Shown in pieces: positions 20,032-29,719 of a stretch of DNA of 64,000 nt; the first letter of the stretch is position 1, and each line of letters opens with the position of its first letter. A program made the translations under genes and the position numbers. Below the pieces are notes generated by a model. The model worked only from the letters and a program-made list of their open reading frames with translations. It was not told the DNA's origin and did not search any database. Source of the stretch: Alteromonas sp. a30. Its GTDB lineage: Bacteria > Pseudomonadota > Gammaproteobacteria > Enterobacterales > Alteromonadaceae. Location of the stretch: positions 62,001 to 126,000 of the forward strand of contig NZ_JABEPE010000012.1 in the NCBI RefSeq assembly GCF_026788005.1, read 5' to 3'.

Positions 20032-22260
20032 ATGGATATGAATAAAGAACAAAACAAAATCATACTGTCTCAAATCGACAACTTGCTTGAGCAGCACAAC
20101 TCACTGCTAGACGCTTATCAAAAGCTCGAGCCTCTGGTGCTTGGCTTATTTGACGCCGAGCGTATGAGTATTTTCCAACGACGCAGACAGCATCTAGACT
20201 TAGTCGCTCGCTTTAAAACAGGCGATGAGATTCGCGAGATAAAAGTCGCCATCAGCCCTCAGTCAATTGCAGGATTTGTCGCCCTCAGCCAACAACCGCT
20301 CATCATATCCGACGTAAACGATGCAGGTGAATTAAAGCAAATTCATCCGAGATTAAAGTTCGAAAACAAATTTGATAAAACCAGCTCATTTACCACTCAC
20401 GACATTCTTTGTGTTCCTATATTAAATGCAGGCGTTTTGCTCGGCGTTGTCCAGTTTATTAATAAGAAGCAAGGCACATTTAATGACAATGACTTGGGTA
20501 TTGCTAATGACCTCGCCGCTTTGCTCGGTAATAAATTCCGTTTTGAACTTGGCGGAACCAAGCAGCCATTTCAATACCTAGTGCATCGAAATCAAATAAG
20601 TGAGTCTGCTCTTGAACAACTTATGAGTTCAAGTAAAGAACATAAACAAATCGTACAACGACTAATTTCAGAACATCGCATTCCTGAAAATGAGATTGGT
20701 CAAGCATTGTCTGTGCATTATCAAGTGCCTTATTTAGCGTACCTCCCCGACAAATATCACCTATTTCAGAGTGAAAGCCGACTCAACCTTTCGTATCTTA
20801 AACGCAATTTAGTCGCCGTTATTGCCGACGCAGCCGAATCCCCTTTTGTGGTTATGGCCGAGCCAAATAATGCGGCTTTGCTCATGGAAGTCGAACGGGC
20901 ACTTGGCATTGAAAGCTATGAAATCAGTGTTGGTTTGCCAGATGACATACTTCAATATTTAGGGGAAGCCGGAGCCAGTCACAAAGGCCCTGGCGAAATG
21001 GACGACATTCTTGATGAGATCAGTACCAGCACAGACGACTTAGACGAACAAACAGATGAGCTTTCCGACGATGCTCCAGCCGTAGTCAGGCTAGTCAGTC
21101 GAATTTTACATGATGCCAAGCGTATGGATGCATCCGATATTCATATAGATGCAGAAAAAGGGGCACCAACACGAGTAAGAATGCGGGTTGATGGTGTGTG
21201 CCGAGACATTACGCAAATTCCTGCATCACACCACAGCGCCGTTATTGCCAGAATCAAAATCATGGCAAACCTTAATATTGCAGAGAAGCGTATCCCCCAA
21301 GATGGCAAGCTTGCATTTAGAATGCAGGGTAAATCTGTCGAAGTTCGGGTGGCCACTATCCCAACCGTTGCCGGAGAAGGTGTAGTGATGCGAATTCTCG
21401 CTGCCGGTGGCGCTATGCCTATGGACAAACTCAATATGAGTCCACGCAACATGGAAATGTTAAAGACCATGGTCAAAAAGCCACATGGTATTTTACTAGT
21501 CGTGGGACCAACCGGCTCGGGGAAAACGACAACACTTCACGCCGTTTTAGGGTATCTGAACACGCCCGAGAAAAAGATATGGACAGCAGAAGATCCCGTG
21601 GAAATCACGCAACCTGGGCTACAGCAAGTACAAGTCAGTCCTAAGATAGGATTCACTTTTGCCAGTGCTCTTCGCGCTTTTCTGCGTGCCGACCCCGACA
21701 TCATTTTAATAGGCGAGATGCGTGATAAAGAAACCGCACACGCTGGTATTGAAGCATCGTTAACAGGTCACTTAGTGCTCTCAACCCTTCATACAAACTC
21801 CGCGCCCGAAACCATAACGCGTTTACTCGATTTGGGTCTCGACCCAGTTAACTTCTCAGACGCCTGTGTTGGTATCTTGGCTCAACGCCTAATTCGCACT
21901 ATTTGTAAAAACTGCAAAGAACCTTATCAGGCCAACCAATCGGAAATAGAGTTTATTAAACGTCAGTACGGGGAAGCGTTATCTCACGAACTGAATATCA
22001 CTCCAGAACTAACCCTATATAAAGGAAAGGGATGTGATTCTTGTGGCGGCACGGGTTACAAAGGCAGAACAGGCGTACATGAACTGTTATCGATGACACC
22101 GGAATTGCGTGCTCTGGTCTATAAGGAAGCTTCTGTATCAGGACTTAAAGCACAAAGCACTCAAGATGGGATGCGCACACTCATTCAAGATGGCATCTAC
22201 AAAGTGCTTAAAGGCGACACAGATATTGCCCAAGTACAGATCATTTCGGGCACGGAATAA
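20032..22260 (+). CDS. GAF-domain GspE/PilB-type secretion ATPase
   Basis: A 742-residue soluble protein. Residues about 15-175 form a GAF domain (ending FINKKQGTFNDNDLGIANDLAAL); 190-310 look like an MshEN-type N1 domain, though the RLG motif is not intact. From about 350 a complete type II/IV secretion ATPase follows: Walker A GPTGSGKTT near 492-500, an Asp box, Walker B DPDIILIGEMRD near 557-567, the His box TLHTNSAPETITRLLDLG, and a Cys4 zinc site, CKNC near 625 and CDSC near 668. No other type II secretion or pilus genes are adjacent, so it is an orphan. A second ATG at 20038 is an alternative start. Confidence 0.87.
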   Translation: MDMNKEQNKIILSQIDNLLEQHNSLLDAYQKLEPLVLGLFDAERMSIFQRRRQHLDLVARFKTGDEIREIKVAISPQSIAGFVALSQQPLIISDVNDAGELKQIHPRLKFENKFDKTSSFTTHDILCVPILNAGVLLGVVQFINKKQGTFNDNDLGIANDLAALLGNKFRFELGGTKQPFQYLVHRNQISESALEQLMSSSKEHKQIVQRLISEHRIPENEIGQALSVHYQVPYLAYLPDKYHLFQSESRLNLSYLKRNLVAVIADAAESPFVVMAEPNNAALLMEVERALGIESYEISVGLPDDILQYLGEAGASHKGPGEMDDILDEISTSTDDLDEQTDELSDDAPAVVRLVSRILHDAKRMDASDIHIDAEKGAPTRVRMRVDGVCRDITQIPASHHSAVIARIKIMANLNIAEKRIPQDGKLAFRMQGKSVEVRVATIPTVAGEGVVMRILAAGGAMPMDKLNMSPRNMEMLKTMVKKPHGILLVVGPTGSGKTTTLHAVLGYLNTPEKKIWTAEDPVEITQPGLQQVQVSPKIGFTFASALRAFLRADPDIILIGEMRDKETAHAGIEASLTGHLVLSTLHTNSAPETITRLLDLGLDPVNFSDACVGILAQRLIRTICKNCKEPYQANQSEIEFIKRQYGEALSHELNITPELTLYKGKGCDSCGGTGYKGRTGVHELLSMTPELRALVYKEASVSGLKAQSTQDGMRTLIQDGIYKVLKGDTDIAQVQIISGTE

Positions 22261-22342
22261 GTAAGCACAAATTAGATTGGAAAATGGCAACGTGCCGTGG
22301 CCTAATGTGCCGAATTGATGTAGCTATAATAAGAAAAGAAAT

Positions 22343-23551
22343 ATGGATACCAGTTTAATTTCGGCAGAACAACACTTCGCTGTTGCAGCTTCACTATTTT
22401 CAATTGCGTTTTTTGGTTTTTGGGCAGAGAAGCGTAAATGGGGGGCCATGGTAACAGGCGCAGTTTGGGCAATACTTGCTGCTATAGTTGCATCGAATAT
22501 CGGCCTCATTCCCAAAGACGCCCCTTTTTATGGATTTGTTTTCAACTATTTCGTCCCTGCACTTATTCCTCTTTTTCTCGTCAATGCCAATATCAAACGC
22601 ATCATTGTGGAAAGCGGACGGGTTGGGATTGCATTTATTCTAGCCTCATTCGGTACAGCACTAGGTGCAGTGGTTGGTATTCAGTTATTAGATTTAGGTA
22701 GTAAGGAAGGTGATTTAGCTGGCATCTTTACAGCAACTTATACTGGAGGCTCAGTAAACTATGCTGCGGTAATCCAATCGACTGGATTTGATGATGCCAA
22801 TATTATTTCTGCGGCAACCGCTGTTGATAACTTGATGAGTGCGGTCTTTCTAGCCGGATTGGCAATCATGCCCGCGTCGAAGTGGCTGATGTCGAAGTTT
22901 GCTACCCGCGATCATAGTATTAAAACCGAAGAAGAAACGAGTAGTCCAACGGGTCAGTCCAACGTTACTGGTTTTAGCATTGCAGCCGCACTAACCTTTT
23001 CCTTTGCCGTTGTTGCCATTTCCGATTTATTGGTACTTTGGTTAAATACAGCGTTCAACGGATTTGATATGAACCGCTTGCGTTACATATTCATCACGCT
23101 CTTAGCAATTATTCCCGCGTCTTTATTTCCTAAGAAGACCGCAAAAATGCATGGTGCAGAAACACTCGGGCTGGTTCTTGCTTTTGTCTTCTTTGCAGCC
23201 ATTGCAGCGGGAGCCGATGTTAAAAAACTTATTTCGGCGGCACCAATACTAATGGCTTATGTACTTATATTATTGGCCATTCACTTGTTTGTCATCTTAG
23301 TTATTGGCAGTCTAATCGCTAAAGCCGCACAACGATTTTCATCCAACCCCGATAAAAACCTCTTTGCCTTGTCTTTACCAGAAATCGTTACTGCGTCTAA
23401 TGCCGCTATTCTTGGCGCGACCACCGCCCCAGCGCTTGCAGTGGCAAGAGGTTGGCCTGCTTTAGCGACTCCCGGAGTATTAGCTGGAGTAGCAGGTTAC
23501 ATAATCGGAACGCCTTTAGGCATCACAATAGCCGCGATTTTTTCAAGTTAA
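22343..23551 (+). CDS. DUF819 family membrane protein
   Basis: A 402-residue integral membrane protein with about ten hydrophobic segments. Family-type motifs include FTATYTGGSVNYAAVIQSTG, AATAVDNLMSAVFLA and the C-terminal LPEIVTASNAAILGATTAPALA. DUF819 proteins resemble secondary transporters with an inverted repeat, but the substrate is unknown. It stands 82 nt after the GAF-ATPase gene and is followed by a terminator. Confidence 0.8.
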   Translation: MDTSLISAEQHFAVAASLFSIAFFGFWAEKRKWGAMVTGAVWAILAAIVASNIGLIPKDAPFYGFVFNYFVPALIPLFLVNANIKRIIVESGRVGIAFILASFGTALGAVVGIQLLDLGSKEGDLAGIFTATYTGGSVNYAAVIQSTGFDDANIISAATAVDNLMSAVFLAGLAIMPASKWLMSKFATRDHSIKTEEETSSPTGQSNVTGFSIAAALTFSFAVVAISDLLVLWLNTAFNGFDMNRLRYIFITLLAIIPASLFPKKTAKMHGAETLGLVLAFVFFAAIAAGADVKKLISAAPILMAYVLILLAIHLFVILVIGSLIAKAAQRFSSNPDKNLFALSLPEIVTASNAAILGATTAPALAVARGWPALATPGVLAGVAGYIIGTPLGITIAAIFSS

Positions 23552-23571
23552 ACGCCTAAAATCCTTGTAAG

Positions 23572-23607
23572 AACGCCCTGAACTAACGGTTACAGGGGCG
23601 TTTTTTA
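23572..23607 (+). terminator. Rho-independent terminator after DUF819 gene
   Basis: Stem AACGCCCTG / CAGGGGCGTT with one bulge and a loop of about 12 nt, followed by six T. Confidence 0.8.
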
Positions 23608-24500
23608 TTACTTTCATAACGCTTTTCTTTACCGAAATCTTCATTAGTTTCTAAAAAACCTGCTCTGCAAAGGTATAAACCCCGATCATTAGGTATATTT
23701 AAGTTACCAATTCAACATGACAAAACTAAAAAAACTTGCATTAAAAAGGTAAGTAAAATTATTTTTTTACTATTTCATCGTAAATTTTTATTTACACCCA
23801 GCCGAACGGTTTGTCCAATTTTATCGAAAATTAGAAAAAAACACGCCCAACAAAATTATGTCATATGGACGACACCAACGTTAAGTTTTAGTCTTTTATT
23901 TATCATTTCTCATACCAAAACTCCCATATCGTTTTCGAATAGGTCAGCATTCCAAGCTAGACACTTAAAAAGCCAAAACCCCTAAAAATGGATACTTTGA
24001 AGTCATAATTAATGCTAATCGAAAAATATAATGGAGCTAATCGGTAAATTATTTATTATTTCCATTGCTTTTTGAATTAACGAATAAACGTAAGAGTTTG
24101 AGGATTCTTATACGTTTAGGCTAGACACCTTTGCAACCGATTTGGGCATAAATATTTTAATTGACTTATAACCCAATGCTACAAAATCGTTAGTTTCGGT
24201 TACATTTTGTGCGGATTGTGACAATTTGACCACAAAGATATATTTTCGGTCTTAGATATATAAAAGGGATATAGACACACCCAAATTAAGAGCAAATTTT
24301 GTCGCAACCTTTTTATGACTTTAATTTACCAATTCCCGAAATAACGTTACCAAATAGTTAACATAAACACTATTTCATATATAACCCAAGATTATATTTT
24401 ATTCCCTCTGGTTATTTCCGAGAAAATCCCTGTTTATGACAACTTCAATCCCGGTAGCAATATTTACCAACGTCACAACAACCACTACCGGAGAATGACC
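23608..24500. other. Long AT-rich region upstream of the first heme peroxidase
   Basis: This stretch of 893 bases has no convincing gene on either strand. It is AT-rich by eye. The octamer GCTAATCG occurs twice, at 24014-24021 and 24036-24043, start-to-start 22 bp or about two helical turns, which could be a regulator site. The long size and the strong ribosome site GGAG at its end suggest a regulated leader or promoter region for the peroxidase gene. Confidence 0.4.
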
Positions 24501-26243
24501 ATGAGGAAATCGGTAAAATTCAGTTTAACGTTAGTTGCAGCAGCCACATTGGCAGCTACGTATGCGAATGCAGCTAACTCCTTGGATACAGTAGTAAAAC
24601 CAACAACTTCAACTACTTTGCAGGAAGCGTCTAAAGAAAGAAAAATCAACCGCGCGTCACCTGCTCGTAACATTGACCGTTCTAACGTTGTTACAACAAA
24701 CGCAACTGACGCAGAACAAACAAGTATTAACTACCGTACTATCAACGGTAGTAACAACAACCTTTCTGATCCAGAAATGGGTGAGACTCACACTCACCTA
24801 TCTCGTTTAAGCCGTGCGGCTTATGCTGACGGTATTTCTGAAGTAAATGGTGCAGATCGCCCTAACGTTCGTGAAATCAGTAATTTGATTTTCGGTCGCC
24901 AAAATGCAGACACACCAAACTTCAAAAATGCTTCTGACTTACTATGGCAATGGGGTCAGTTCATCGACCACGATTTCGGCCTAACAGAAGGTACACACCC
25001 TGAAGAACCAGCAGACATCATTATCCCAACGGGTGATAAATGGTTCGACCCTGATTCAACAGGTACAGCTACATTAGCGTTTAACCGCTCAATCTACGAT
25101 GAGACTACTGGTACTACGCCTAACAATCCTCGTGAGCAAATTAACGAAATCACAACTTGGATCGACGGTTCAAACGTATATGGTTCTGATGCACAGCGTG
25201 AAGCTTTCATCCGTGCAAACGACGGCACTGGTATGTTGAAAGTGTCTGACCGTAACTTGCTACCATTCAACACTGCTGGCCTACCAAACGCAGGTGGCTC
25301 TGGTGCTGAGTTATTCTTAGCAGGTGACGTTCGTGCAAACGAGCAAATTGGTTTGACTGCAATGCACACCTTGTTTGTTCGTGAGCACAACCGTTTAGCA
25401 ATCGCTATTAAATACCTAAACCCAAGTTTAAGTGGTGATGAGATTTACCAAAAAGTACGTAAGCTTGTTGGTGCAGAAATCCAAAAAATCACTTACGAAG
25501 AGTTCCTTCCTATTCTTTTAGGTGAGAACGCGCTTCCTGAATACACAGGTTACAATCCTGATATCCACGTTGCGATGTCTAACGAGTTCACAACGGCTGC
25601 TTTCCGTCTTGGTCACAGCTTATTGAACAAGAAGATTCTTCGTTTAGACAAAGATCTTAACGATGTAGGCAGCTTACGTTTAAGAAGAGCTTTCTTCCGT
25701 CCTGATCACATCATCAAAAAAGGTATCGACGTTGTATTACGTGGTCAAGCAATGCAAGTTGCTCAGGAAATCGATGCATTCGTTATTCCTGATGTTCGTA
25801 ACTTCTTGTTCGGCCAACCTGGTGATGGCGGTTTCGACCTAGTAGCACTTAACCTACATCGTGGTCGTGACCACGGTCTACCAACTTACAACGATGTTCG
25901 TGAAGCAATTGGCCTACCGCGTATCACTGCGTTCAACCAAATTTCTTCTGTACAGAAAGTGAAGAACCGTTTGAAAGCAGCTTACCCAACAGTTGATGAC
26001 ATCGATTTATGGGTTGGTGGTTTAGCAGAAGATAACTTTGGTGATGCAATGGTTGGTGAAACATTCTTCAACATCATGGTTCAACAATTTAAAGATCTTC
26101 GTGATGGCGACCGTTTCTTCTACTTGAACGACCTAAGCGACGATGAGTTAGCACTTATTGCTGACACAACACTTGCGAAAGTTATCAAAAACAACACTAA
26201 CGTTGGTGACGAGATTGGTCCAAGCGCTTTCATCGTAGAATAA
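24501..26243 (+). CDS. Exported animal-type heme peroxidase (first of two)
   Basis: A 580-residue peroxidase of the animal heme peroxidase (peroxidase-cyclooxygenase) superfamily. A signal peptide (MRKSVKFSLTLVAAATLAAT, cut near ANA-AN) directs export. By analogy to myeloperoxidase: distal H157 with D156 in WGQFIDHDFGLT, catalytic R278 and E281 in GDVRANEQIGLTAMHT, proximal H372 in FRLGHSLLN, plus REHNRLA and GRDHGLPTYND. D156 and E281 are the residues that form heme ester bonds in mammalian enzymes. The start at 24501 has GGAG 7 nt upstream and matches its paralogue; an ATG two codons earlier is too close. Codons look like those of highly expressed genes. Natural substrate unknown. Confidence 0.92.
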   Translation: MRKSVKFSLTLVAAATLAATYANAANSLDTVVKPTTSTTLQEASKERKINRASPARNIDRSNVVTTNATDAEQTSINYRTINGSNNNLSDPEMGETHTHLSRLSRAAYADGISEVNGADRPNVREISNLIFGRQNADTPNFKNASDLLWQWGQFIDHDFGLTEGTHPEEPADIIIPTGDKWFDPDSTGTATLAFNRSIYDETTGTTPNNPREQINEITTWIDGSNVYGSDAQREAFIRANDGTGMLKVSDRNLLPFNTAGLPNAGGSGAELFLAGDVRANEQIGLTAMHTLFVREHNRLAIAIKYLNPSLSGDEIYQKVRKLVGAEIQKITYEEFLPILLGENALPEYTGYNPDIHVAMSNEFTTAAFRLGHSLLNKKILRLDKDLNDVGSLRLRRAFFRPDHIIKKGIDVVLRGQAMQVAQEIDAFVIPDVRNFLFGQPGDGGFDLVALNLHRGRDHGLPTYNDVREAIGLPRITAFNQISSVQKVKNRLKAAYPTVDDIDLWVGGLAEDNFGDAMVGETFFNIMVQQFKDLRDGDRFFYLNDLSDDELALIADTTLAKVIKNNTNVGDEIGPSAFIVE

Positions 26244-26819
26244 GAAAGCTTAGTAATCTCTATAAAGGAAGTAAAAAGAGCATGTCTAACATGCTCTTTT
26301 TTATTGGGCAGGAATATTTTTAGCCATATTATCTATTTTTACGCCTTATTTTCAATCAATAGGAAAAACAAATCATGGTAATCGATAATTTACCAATTTA
26401 CTTAAATACATATAACACTGCAATTTTCGCTATATACTAAAGTATGAAAAAGCACTAATACCTTCCTGAATAAAATGACCAAAAAACGTTAACGCACTAA
26501 GCATAGCCTCTACCTAAGACGCCCAATAACACAAAATAAGTTACTGTTTATTAAACTATTTATCACACAAACAACAAAATTATAACACTTCCTTAACAGT
26601 CAAAGTCACCGCCTATTCCAAACGTTAAACAATAAAATTAATTTACGTATCCTTACCTCCAATTTTAAAAATAAACATTGTGACATAAATATAAATAACT
26701 AAATGATATAAATTATACCTAATTTAATATTTGTTTAGACTAAAAATTTATGCAAATCTTTCTTCGAGGTATTTTTTTTACCTTTACAAACAACATTCCC
26801 CTGGATTTGGAGGTTTATC
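26244..26819. other. Intergenic region between the two heme peroxidases
   Basis: Apart from the terminator at 26272-26303, the 576 bases are AT-rich and contain no gene that I can support. A strong Shine-Dalgarno GGAGG precedes the second peroxidase. Because a terminator follows the first gene, the second peroxidase probably has its own promoter in this stretch. Confidence 0.4.
26272..26303 (+). terminator. Rho-independent terminator of the first peroxidase
   Basis: Perfect inverted repeat AAGAGCATGT / ACATGCTCTT with a short loop, followed by a T run. Confidence 0.88.
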
Positions 26820-28637
26820 ATGCGTAGAACTGTAAAATTTAGCTTAACGCTTATCGCAGCAGGTGTACTTTCTGCTGGCGCAATCGCTCAAAGCAATGAA
26901 TTAGTAGTTAAAGAACAAGCATCACCTTCTTTAGAACAAGCGGCGAAGAAAAAAGAAAACCGTTCTTCACCTGCTCGTAACATCGACCGTACTAATGTAA
27001 GAAAGTCGAATATCTCAGCATTAGGCAGCACTGCTGTTGATGTTCGTAGCATCGACGGTTACAACAACAACTTAAATGTTCCTGAGCTTGGTGCAACACA
27101 TACACATCTTGCTCGTTTCACACCAAATGATTACGCGGATGACATTGTAAAGCCAAGTGGTCAAAACCGTTACTCAGCACGTTTGGTGAGTACACTTGTG
27201 TTCTCTCAATCAAACAGCACGCCTAACTTCAAAAAAGCGTCTGATTTGTTCTGGCAGTGGGGTCAGTTCATCGACCACGACTTCGGTTTAACTGAAGGTA
27301 CACATCCAGAAGAACATGACGACATCATTATCCCAACTGGCGACCCGTTCTTTGACCCGAACCAAACGGGCACACAGGTCATGTCTTTCAACCGTTCGAT
27401 CTACGACGAGACTACAGGTACTTCACCTAATAACCCTCGTGAACAAATCAACGAGATCACACACTGGCTCGATGGTTCAAACGTTTACGGTTCTGACTAT
27501 GAGCGTGCGAAAGCTCTTAGAACGGGCGATGGCACAGGTCGCTTGAAAGTATCTAAAGGCAACTTGTTACCATTCAACAAATACGGCCTTCCAAACGCAG
27601 GTGGCTCTGGTGATGACTTGTTCTTAGCGGGTGACGTTCGTGCAAACGAGCAAATTGGCTTAACAGCAATCCACACCTTATTTGTTCGTGAACATAACCG
27701 TATCGCAGACTGGGTACGCTCTCAAAACCCAAGCATGAGCGGTGAAGAGATTTACCAATACGCTCGCGCGGTTGTTGGTGGTCAGATTCAGAAAATCACT
27801 TACACTGAATTCTTACCGCTTCTTTTAGGTCCAGATGCGTTAGCGCCTTATTCTGGATACAACCCGAAAGCCGATCCTTCAATGTCTAACGAGTTCACCA
27901 CTGCGGCATTCCGTCTTGGTCACAGCTTGTTAAACGAAAGATTGCTTCGTTTAGACGGCAACCTTAAGGAAATCCCTGCTGGTCACCTTAGAATTAGAGA
28001 TGCGTTCTTCAACCCAAATCACATTCTTAACGAAGGCATCGATGTAGTATTACGTGGTCAAGCGATGCAACAAGCTCAAGAAATTGACGTTAAAGTGGTT
28101 GGTGAAGTTCAAAACTTCTTGTTCGGCAACCCTGGAAATGGCGGTTTCGACTTAGTGGCATTGAATATCCAACGTGGTCGTGACCATGGTTTACTATCGT
28201 ACAACGAAATGCGTGCGAAGTTAGGTCTTAAGCCTTACGAGAAATACTCACAAATCACGTCTGACCCTAATTTACAAGAGCGTTTAGCAAAGGCTTCTCA
28301 AGGTAACATCAACGACCTAGACGTATGGGCCGGTGGTCTTGCAGAAGATAACTTCAAAGAAGCGATGGTTGGTGAGTTATTCTTCACTATCATGAAGCGT
28401 CAATTTGAAGCTTTACGCGATGCAGACCGCTTCTGGTACGAAAGCTCTAAGTACCTTACTGACGAGCAAAGAAAGCTAATTTGGTCTTCAAGCTTAGCTT
28501 CAATCCTTCGTGCCAATACAACTATTGGTCGTGAGATTGGTCTATCAGCAATGCAAGTTGGTGATGAATTACAGGAAGTGGTTATTGATGACCCAATCAT
28601 CATTCAACCTCCTGTTGAGCCAATCATTGTAGAATAG
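26820..28637 (+). CDS. Exported animal-type heme peroxidase (second of two)
   Basis: Paralogue of the preceding gene, 605 residues, with its own signal peptide (MRRTVKFSLTLIAAGVLSAG). All key residues are kept: distal H153 and D152 in QFIDHDFGLT, R274 and E277 in GDVRANEQIGLTAIHT, proximal H368 in FRLGHSLLN, and GRDHGLLSYNE. Both proteins share an N-terminal SSPARNIDR / ASPARNIDR stretch. The C terminus is longer than in its partner and proline-rich (IIIQPPVEPIIVE). GGAGG lies 8 nt before the ATG. The pair likely arose by tandem duplication and both copies look intact. Confidence 0.92.
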   Translation: MRRTVKFSLTLIAAGVLSAGAIAQSNELVVKEQASPSLEQAAKKKENRSSPARNIDRTNVRKSNISALGSTAVDVRSIDGYNNNLNVPELGATHTHLARFTPNDYADDIVKPSGQNRYSARLVSTLVFSQSNSTPNFKKASDLFWQWGQFIDHDFGLTEGTHPEEHDDIIIPTGDPFFDPNQTGTQVMSFNRSIYDETTGTSPNNPREQINEITHWLDGSNVYGSDYERAKALRTGDGTGRLKVSKGNLLPFNKYGLPNAGGSGDDLFLAGDVRANEQIGLTAIHTLFVREHNRIADWVRSQNPSMSGEEIYQYARAVVGGQIQKITYTEFLPLLLGPDALAPYSGYNPKADPSMSNEFTTAAFRLGHSLLNERLLRLDGNLKEIPAGHLRIRDAFFNPNHILNEGIDVVLRGQAMQQAQEIDVKVVGEVQNFLFGNPGNGGFDLVALNIQRGRDHGLLSYNEMRAKLGLKPYEKYSQITSDPNLQERLAKASQGNINDLDVWAGGLAEDNFKEAMVGELFFTIMKRQFEALRDADRFWYESSKYLTDEQRKLIWSSSLASILRANTTIGREIGLSAMQVGDELQEVVIDDPIIIQPPVEPIIVE

Positions 28638-28661
28638 TTTTTGTAAAGCTAATACTCATAC

Positions 28662-28689
28662 AAAATGCACGCTTCGGCGTGCATTTTTA
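28662..28689. terminator. Bidirectional terminator, second peroxidase / argP
   Basis: Perfect stem AAATGCACGC-TTCG-GCGTGCATTT with a stable UUCG loop; T run on the right. It overlaps the last bases of the convergent argP gene. Confidence 0.88.
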
Positions 28690-29565
28690 TTTCTCTAACC
28701 CTTTTTGCATCAAAGTAATGAGCTTTTCAAACAGTTCCGTTCCTTGACGCCAATAATGCCAATACAACGGAATATTCAAACTAGGTGTATCGGCGATTTC
28801 GGTTAAACGGATGCACTTACCACTATCCACACTTCGTTGCGCTTGTTTGCTAGCTAAAATGCCGTACGCCATGCCCGCATTAATCATTTGTTCAATCCCG
28901 TCCGAGGAAGGGCAAACATGAAAAGGATAACGCGCTTTTATTGCTAAATCTTTCATCACAACATCGTGTAATTCGTCTTTATATCCATAAATTACCGCTG
29001 GCGCTTTTGCCACCGCTTCCGCTGTTAATCCTTGTGGAAAATAGCGTGCTGTAAACGATGGGCTGGCATACAAAGCGCACTCTAAATCCCCCACAAATGC
29101 ACAACGCGCACCTTGCAATGGCTTCGGAGAAGTACATAAACAAGCGGAAACATCGCCTTTTTTCATGCGCTCCAACCCGTAATTTTGGTCTTCAATTACG
29201 ATATCAAGCATCAAATTTTGCCGACCCAGATAATCGGCAACCGCCGGAAACCACCAGCAACTTAGGCTATCGGCATTCACCGCAAGTCGAATTCTCACGG
29301 CTTCGGCATCTGGCAAGGCAACGGTTGTGGATAGTTGCTCTTCTAACAATCGCACTTTAGACACATGATTTAACAACGCTTGCCCAACTTCCGTTGTTAA
29401 CAATTCTGCACCTCGAATTAACACGGGCTTGCCCAAACGGCTTTCTAACAATTTGACTCGCTGAGAAACCGCTGATTGCGTGAGCCCCATGTAATCCGCA
29501 GCACGTTCAAACGAACCTTGTTCGACCACGTTGGTAAATGCTTCCAGCGTTTTGTAATCAAGCAT
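28687..29565 (-). CDS. argP: LysR-family regulator ArgP
   Basis: LysR-type regulator of 292 residues that in E. coli activates the arginine/lysine exporter gene argO. The winged HTH is clear (FERAADYMGLTQSAVSQRVKLLESRLGKPVLIR), and the effector domain has RIRLAVNADSLSCWWFPAVADY, close to the ArgP family. It is divergent from an ArgO/LysE exporter, the classical arrangement, which supports the name. Confidence 0.88.
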   Translation of the reverse strand: MLDYKTLEAFTNVVEQGSFERAADYMGLTQSAVSQRVKLLESRLGKPVLIRGAELLTTEVGQALLNHVSKVRLLEEQLSTTVALPDAEAVRIRLAVNADSLSCWWFPAVADYLGRQNLMLDIVIEDQNYGLERMKKGDVSACLCTSPKPLQGARCAFVGDLECALYASPSFTARYFPQGLTAEAVAKAPAVIYGYKDELHDVVMKDLAIKARYPFHVCPSSDGIEQMINAGMAYGILASKQAQRSVDSGKCIRLTEIADTPSLNIPLYWHYWRQGTELFEKLITLMQKGLEK

Positions 29566-29583
29566 CCGTTACCCCCTCGAGTG

Positions 29584-29602
29584 ATATTAGATTTTTTAAT
29601 AT
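29584..29602. promoter_or_regulatory. Candidate ArgP operator
   Basis: Perfect dyad ATATTA-N7-TAATAT in the argP/argO intergenic region. It contains a T-N11-A arrangement as expected for LysR-type regulators. AT-rich dyads occur by chance, so this is a candidate only. Confidence 0.4.
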
Positions 29603-29719
29603 TACTTTAGTTTATTTAATTTTTATTATAAAGCGAAACACTCTAGTATGACAGCCAACAAACAACACGTGCATTCGCGAATTCGCACCACACAATGTCC
29701 ACATTCAAGTGAGGTGTTT

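Noticed and set aside
24205-24235. CRP-like sequence TGTGACAATTTGACCA upstream of the first peroxidase
   Set aside because: Only one half-site fits; the second half differs at several positions.
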